64,000 nt of DNA from Trichosphaerium sp. ATCC 40318 (Eukaryota > Discosea > Flabellinia > Trichosidae), in contig JALMLS010000344.1 in assembly GCA_038496445.1 (NCBI GenBank), forward strand, positions 62,001-126,000. The letters run 5' to 3'. Position 1 is the first letter of the stretch. Each line of letters opens with the position of its first letter. This document shows, piece by piece, positions 58,626 through 64,000 of this stretch. The notes beneath the pieces are model-generated. The model made no database searches and was not told the origin of the DNA. It saw only the letters and a list, made by a program, of their open reading frames with translations. A program made the position numbers and the translations under genes.

Positions 58626-61600
58626 TTAGTCTGCGAGAATTAAGAGTTCAATAAATTTGTGCTCTTGCTTTTGGCTTTGATAAATTACATTGGGGTTACT
58701 CGAAGGACAAGTCAACAAGCAAGGTGCCCATACGACTGCTAGATTACTAGCAGGCATCTTTGTTATTTCAACATTTTCTGGGGAACAAATCTTACGCAGA
58801 AACTTAAGCAAGTACGTAATAACCTAAAAGATACCAACGTAAGAACAATATCCAGAAAAATACAGAAGCAAATCCCAAAAAAAACAACGTACTCGTCTAT
58901 GACTTGTTGGTAATTCCTTTACAAGTTGTATTGCGTTTTCTGACTTGAATATAGTGCCTAGAATAACATTTAGCATTAACACAGTTTCAACAGTATTTCA
59001 AAAGAGCGTACGTGTACAACGAGTATACATAGATGCTGGAAACAATGGTTCTTCAAGTTCTCGAAACCATTGTTTGAGGAGAGATGCTCCTAAGGAACCA
59101 TTTAGTTGTCAAAAAAGACAAAAAAAATATTTCGTACCGATGTGCGCTTCGCGAAGCTTGAAAGTATAGTCATCTGACTCTATTTGCTGCTTTACATCAA
59201 GCATTTCTCCTACAGTACCAGGTATACGGAATATACCTTCTTGACGATATGCTAACCAACTGTTAGATACTTGTTCAAAAAACTAAAAAATAATCACTGA
59301 TACCTTGTAGTCTATTTAACTCTTTAATCAGTGATTGTAATATACGTGGGATAAAGCTATCCTCTGCTACACTCATAATATCGTCAAGTGCACCACCGTA
59401 CACTGAAATGTCAAATGGCCTCTTACGAGCTTGTGACAGAGCCTCCATAGTAGGAAGTAACTGCATTGTGCCTTGCCTTCCAATAAGTGGAAGTCTTAAA
59501 AAAAAATCAATATTTTCGCTGCAGCAAACAAAACATCATGTTTATGTTCCTACTAACCTTCTTGCGCAATACTTGGCATAAACTGGCACCAATTGCTCTT
59601 CTAGTTTTTGAGCTTCAATAAAGTACTGTTTTAGCCAAGCTTCTAAAAAACAGTAAGTACAACAAAAAGTTATTAAAAAAAAGTTCAGCGTTTTTGAAGT
59701 TTGTGTTCACATGCCTAAATCACGACTTGGAGGAAAGTATTGAATACATACTGACATTAAAGCCCATCCACTTTCTAAAGAATCTCTAAAAAAATAAAAA
59801 ATGAGAACCAACCAAAACATGTACTAAAAAACCAAACATTTCGTACATGTCGGGATTAAGATTAGTCTGTTTACAAAGCTGACAATATATTTCATCCTGT
59901 AGTTCTGGGAAACGTATTGCTACGTTTAATATCTTTCTGGCAAAGTATTCCGGAGAATATTGTCCTTTGGGTAACCTATCACCCATGTAGAACTTAAAAC
60001 ACACGTAAGTTACTTAAATTACAACAAAAACAAGCAAGTACTTACTTGAATATTCTTGAACACCTCGCTAGCTTCCTTCTTTGCAACTGTCTTAACACGA
60101 AGCAGAGAAGAAGATGGTGGACTCTAAAACATAAGTTAAAAACAGCAAGCAACAATAAATGCACTCACTTTACTCCATTGCAAAAGTCTCATTACTGGTA
60201 GAGTCTTTCGTCTCAAGAAAAATCCCTTCTTAATAGTCTTAAAGTACTTCTCTGCGTATCCTTGTAAACAAAACAAGTTGATATCATTCTGCAGCGTATT
60301 GGGCAGTCTAACAGATGTAAGTTTCAGAAAAAGCAATAGAGTAAGCGCACTTATTAAATGTTGTTCCTTGAGCAAACGAATGAGCTCTATCCATCTTTGG
60401 TTTCTTTTTTTCTTGTCCAGGAGCCGCCACTGCAGTCATAGTAGATGCACGAGTCATACGTGAAACATCAACTGAGGCTAGACTTGAACTTGCTAGCGGT
60501 GATGTACCTAGCGGCGATATAGTAGCACGTGGTCCACTTGCTAGAGGTGATGATGTTCGTGGAGGAGTAGGCGGTGCTCTTGAAGACGCTACAAGATCTC
60601 CCTCAAATGCAACGCGACGCTCCGAGCGTTCTGAAAGTGGTGGAGAGACAACAGACTTTAGTTTCTAAATAACATAAATTCAATGTTGCCGAAAAGAAGA
60701 GAAAGTAATCATAATATAACTTACTCTTCGTTCTTCAGATTTACGCCTGGACGACTTCCTACGTGCCCATGATCTAAAAGATGTACCCACACTCTTTGAT
60801 TTATCGTGCTCGTAATGCTGATTCCACGTATTCGCTAGGTCATTTCCTTTTCTAATTAAAGAATATGAGTACTCAAAAAAAGGTGCTTTTCAACTTACGT
60901 TGGCTTTGCTGGTTCAGTTTCTATTTGGAAGGTACCACGTCTATGTACTTCGGCACTTGGTTGCTGCGTAGGTTGTAATGACAATGATCGCGCCGCTTCC
61001 TGAGGATGTGTCTTCTCTGGTACTTGGTGGAAAGCACTACGAGATAGCGGCGATCCAGAGCGCTTAATACCAGGAGGTAACTCTGTTGGCAACTCTGGTT
61101 CACTATTAGTAACATCCATTGGCGGCGCAGGGCTTGCAGCTCTTGGAGGTTCTAAGGGAATGTCTGGTTTTTCTGGTTCAGGCTCTTGCACAGGAGAAGG
61201 TTGTGGCTGGACACCATGTGGATTAAAGTAAGAATATCCTCGTCGCATGCCTGGAGAGTTCATAGGAGACATTTTAGCTTCTTCCTCTTGTTCTTGAATA
61301 TGAGGAGAGAGCACTGACGGTTCTTCCAGCACTTGCTCTTCGCCAATATTCGACTTGAACTGATTTATCACTGACATCATACCTCCAACCTTTGGAAAAT
61401 ATGATTTGTTTTGAGTTGGCAGTCTGTGAAAATAAGATAAGAACATGTAGGTACAATGAAGACTTACTTTTTTGCAGGTGGAGCTCTGGAAGGAGGTCCG
61501 TTTGAGGAAGGCTTCCTAGAAGAAGGTGGCTGTCTTGCTGGAGGTGCATCAACTGAAGGTGGCACTGGACGCTTTATTAAGCGTGGTGGGGCCTTTGCCT

Positions 61601-63672
61601 TTGGAGGTACTGGCCTTGTCAGCATACTACCGCGTTTTGATAGTGTCTTAACACCAAGTGGCAGGTTAGCACGAGGAGACAGCTCGCTTGTTCTTTTAGG
61701 TGGAGATCTTGGTGGAGGTCTGTTTGGCGCTGGAGAGCTGACTCTCTCAATGTGAGGCTCCATCTGAGGACTGCTGGGTGGTGGACGCTTTGGAGGAGGC
61801 GACGTAGAATGCAATTGAGGATTGAAAGCCTCTGTTCTTGGAGAATGGTGTCGAGGTGAAGGGTCTGCTGGGCTCGAAGAGCGTAAGTTAGGAGGAGGTG
61901 CCATCTGCGGAGGTGTAGGTCTCCTAGTAAGAACTGGGGGCGGTCTGCGCGGTTGATGTAGGTCTGCCTTGGTTAAGGAAGAACTCCGAAGCTTATCGTT
62001 TTGTTGTGGAGTAGGTCGCGTGAATCCCATTACTCCATAAGATAGTCTGTTTCCTGGTTTAAGTAATCCCTTAGGAACTGTATTAATTTTTGAGCTTGCA
62101 CCAACACTCATGCTCTTTCTAATTTTTAATTGAGGAGAGCCTGTTGGCTTTTGTGCAATAGATATTGTCGAGTCAAAACTTGAACTTTTAGTAGGAGCTT
62201 CAAAGAGTTTTCCCGGTTCGTGAGTAGTGAACAAAGGTTGCTGTACTGTGCTCGATTCTGTAACTGGTACTGTATTTACTGAGGCTCCCTATAAAAGGAT
62301 TAATTGGAGGTACAAGCAACAAACAAGTCGTACATTTGAACCCTCAATGTTTTCTGCACCAGCAGGCGACAATGGCTGAGGTGTGGCGTTTTGAATAGGC
62401 GGTAAACGGATATGGTAAGAGTTTGGTGCTGAATCTGCAGTATCCTCAAAACCTAATGTTGAAGCAGTCCCAGAAGCACGGCCATGAAAGGTCAGACCAC
62501 TTCTGGGAGAAGTTGAGAATACGTGAGTAGGCGCTGTGCGGGCAGGCGGCTCTGATTCAGGCACTAAAATAGGCTCTGACCTTACAGTTGAAGTAACTGG
62601 CTCAATTACTACTCTTTCATTTCTTGGTGCTGGTGCAGCACGCGCTGGTGGCGCCTGGTCGATCACATCAGGCACAGCACGAGCAGGTACCATAGGCACA
62701 GTACGGACAGGTGGTCCATCACCTGGAGCCTCAAGTGGTACCACTGGAAGCACTGGAGCTGCGCGCTTAGGAGGACCAGATACATCCTTTTTGATGCATT
62801 GTAACTGTGGTTTTAATTCTTGTTGAATTGGTTCTACATAAACCAGTTGAGTATCTGGATTACATTTATTTTTCCCATACCTGTGACGCTTGTATCTGCA
62901 CCACCTCCAATATGTGTATGAGCGACTTGACTATCAATCTCTCTTACCTACAATCAGTTAAATATTTGCAGTGTTACTTTTAGAATCAGTACATTTTGAT
63001 AAGGTACTTGAGCTTTTTGCCACGACGTTGTACTTGGTGATTGTGAAGTAGGAGTAGTAGACACTTGGGGTTGCACATGTGTTACGGGTATATCGACAGG
63101 TGCTGCTATTGACAAGTTTGCAAGAGCTTTCGGGCGGGCAGGAATGAATGCGCTTTTTGGTTGAGGTGTAGGCGCAGTAGGAATTGGCTCTACTTCATCT
63201 ACAAGCGCTACAGAGCTAATCAGTGGCTCTTGAGGTGGACTGACATTTTGTTGAACTTCAGTATCAATACTGGCATTATTTACGGTTTTTTGAGGTTGTG
63301 TTTGTTCGTGAACCGTTTCGACGTTGGATTCCGGTACATTCTCTTCTTTAACTTCTGTATCAGGCGCGTCTAACCACTGGGAATCGAATTGTACACTTGG
63401 AATATGAGGTAAGTCGTCAACGTTACTGTAATCGCCTAAATCGAGCTCAAGTTCTTGTGCGTCACTGGCATCAACTTTTATATCAATATCTGGCAAAGAG
63501 TTCGTTTGCTCTGTGTCTTTGGTTAACTATACTGCATAGTAGCTTAAAATAACGTACCGGGAAGCGATTGGTCCGTAGTAAATGCCGAGTCAAGCGCACC
63601 AGTCATCTGCGACAGCATATCATCGAGCTTACCCAATCCAAACGTTATTTCGCGTATCTGGTCGTCATTCAT
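58626..63672 (-). CDS. Pro-rich MyTH4-RhoGAP protein
   Basis: ATG 63672 opens MNDDQIREITFGLGKLDDML, an LD-like helix. About 900 largely disordered residues follow, acidic first and then strongly Pro-rich with SH3/WW-type ligands (RRPPPVLTRRPTPPQ, PPPKRPPPSSP). A MyTH4 domain lies at about 60290-59560: YAEKYFKTIKKGFFLRRKTL, MGDRLPKGQYSPEYFARKIL, ELQDEIYCQLCKQTN, FPPSRDLE. RhoGAP follows at 59450-58626: SFIPRILQSLIKELNRLQG, EGIFRIPGT with the arginine finger, ASLLKQWFRELEEPLFPASM, and ASNLAVVWAPCLL. The stop is at 58626. RhoGAPs switch off Rho-family GTPases, and MyTH4 binds microtubules in related proteins, so it may link microtubules to actin control. The MyTH4-RhoGAP order matches animal ARHGAP39/Vilse; no WW domain was found. 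Confidence 0.88.
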
Positions 63673-64000
63673 AGTGCTAAAACCGTATATTATAAATAAA
63701 ACATTTTTTTGCGTTAATAGATTAATTTGGTAGTAAGTGTACGAGCCACTGGCGTAGTGTACACTACTGAATGAACTTGGTATGTCTAATGTGGCGAGCG
63801 CAGCTAGGAAAAGATTTACGTACCTAAAACCATTAACTATTTGGGTGAATGTGCGCTAGTTGTAGAGTGCGCTCTAAATATGCGTGCAGCGTTTGGCTGC
63901 TTAAACATAAAACAATTAAGTAAAGTTTTTTCGCTAAAGCATTCCACTTTCTCCACTAGGCAGTACCACTATTCTATTCTCTGCAATACCGAATAATGGC
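63673..64000. other. Upstream region of the RhoGAP gene
   Basis: This is the promoter side of the minus-strand gene. No ORF of note before the window edge. Confidence 0.4.

Noticed and set aside
61456-61755. Plus-strand Gly/Glu/Leu-rich frame
   Set aside because: Antisense of the Pro-rich arm of the RhoGAP gene; proline codons read backwards give glycine/tryptophan-rich sequence.
1-64000. tRNA or rRNA genes
   Set aside because: Looked for T-arm GGTTCGAATCC-like words paired with acceptor stems on both strands. The few GTTCGAA occurrences lack flanking stems, so no RNA gene can be supported.

Overview
This is a gene-dense, AT-rich, intron-rich nuclear segment from a single-celled eukaryote. 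Nearly every gene is interrupted by short introns (about 35-110 nt). Most are GT-AG, with a strong habit of starting GTACGT or GTACGC; a few are GC-AG. The gene families present are tyrosine-kinase-like (TKL) kinases with ankyrin repeats, a ROCO kinase, an LD/LIM paxillin-like protein, MyTH4-RhoGAP, KCTD/T1 proteins, a receptor kinase with tyrosine-kinase hallmarks, and an intron-poor F-box/LRR gene. Together they suggest an amoeboid protist, either amoebozoan or unicellular holozoan. The species cannot be fixed from the sequence alone. The standard genetic code fits every gene.

Layout. 1-2044 (minus): C-terminally cut type I membrane protein with a lamin-tail-like ectodomain and a Thr/Pro stalk. 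2331-7341 (plus): a two-TM protein, then a C2-ankyrin-SAM-TKL kinase. 7483-11312 (minus): an unknown helical protein, a sigma-like glutathione transferase, and a paxillin-like LD/LIM protein. 11406-14896 (plus): an unusual EF-hand + cyclic-nucleotide-binding-like + malic enzyme fusion, divergent from the LIM gene with only 93 bp between start codons. 15376-17340 (minus): small coiled-coil, HEPN/KEN-like and Arg/Asp/His-rich proteins. 17341-19156: no recognisable gene. 19157-27359 (minus): a giant ROCO protein (LRR-Roc-COR-kinase-WD40). 27791-32190: a small unknown protein, a Gln/Gly/Tyr + KFKGG-repeat protein, a small membrane protein and a CHY/RING ubiquitin ligase. 32580-36168: OTU protease, an orphan gene, and ESCRT-II SNF8/VPS22. 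36732-39545: patatin/cPLA2-like lipase. 40757-47070: orphans, two KCTD-type genes and, between them, a probable CENP-P kinetochore subunit. 47296-53246: ankyrin-TKL kinase, orphan, F-box/LRR protein. 53617-63672 (minus): receptor tyrosine-kinase-like protein, then a Pro-rich MyTH4-RhoGAP protein.

There are no operons. Several genes belong to signalling and adhesion (receptor kinase, paxillin-like, RhoGAP, ROCO, TKLs, lipase) and to ubiquitin handling (OTU, CHY/RING, F-box, KCTD), but clustering by function is not implied. The most noteworthy items are the EF-hand/CNB/malic-enzyme fusion, the receptor kinase, the CENP-P candidate, an inferred 8-nt micro-exon inside a kinase catalytic loop, the GTACG donor preference, and a marked excess of the palindrome CACGTG. 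Gene models were spliced by eye from reading frame, splice signals and family conservation, so exon edges are approximate.
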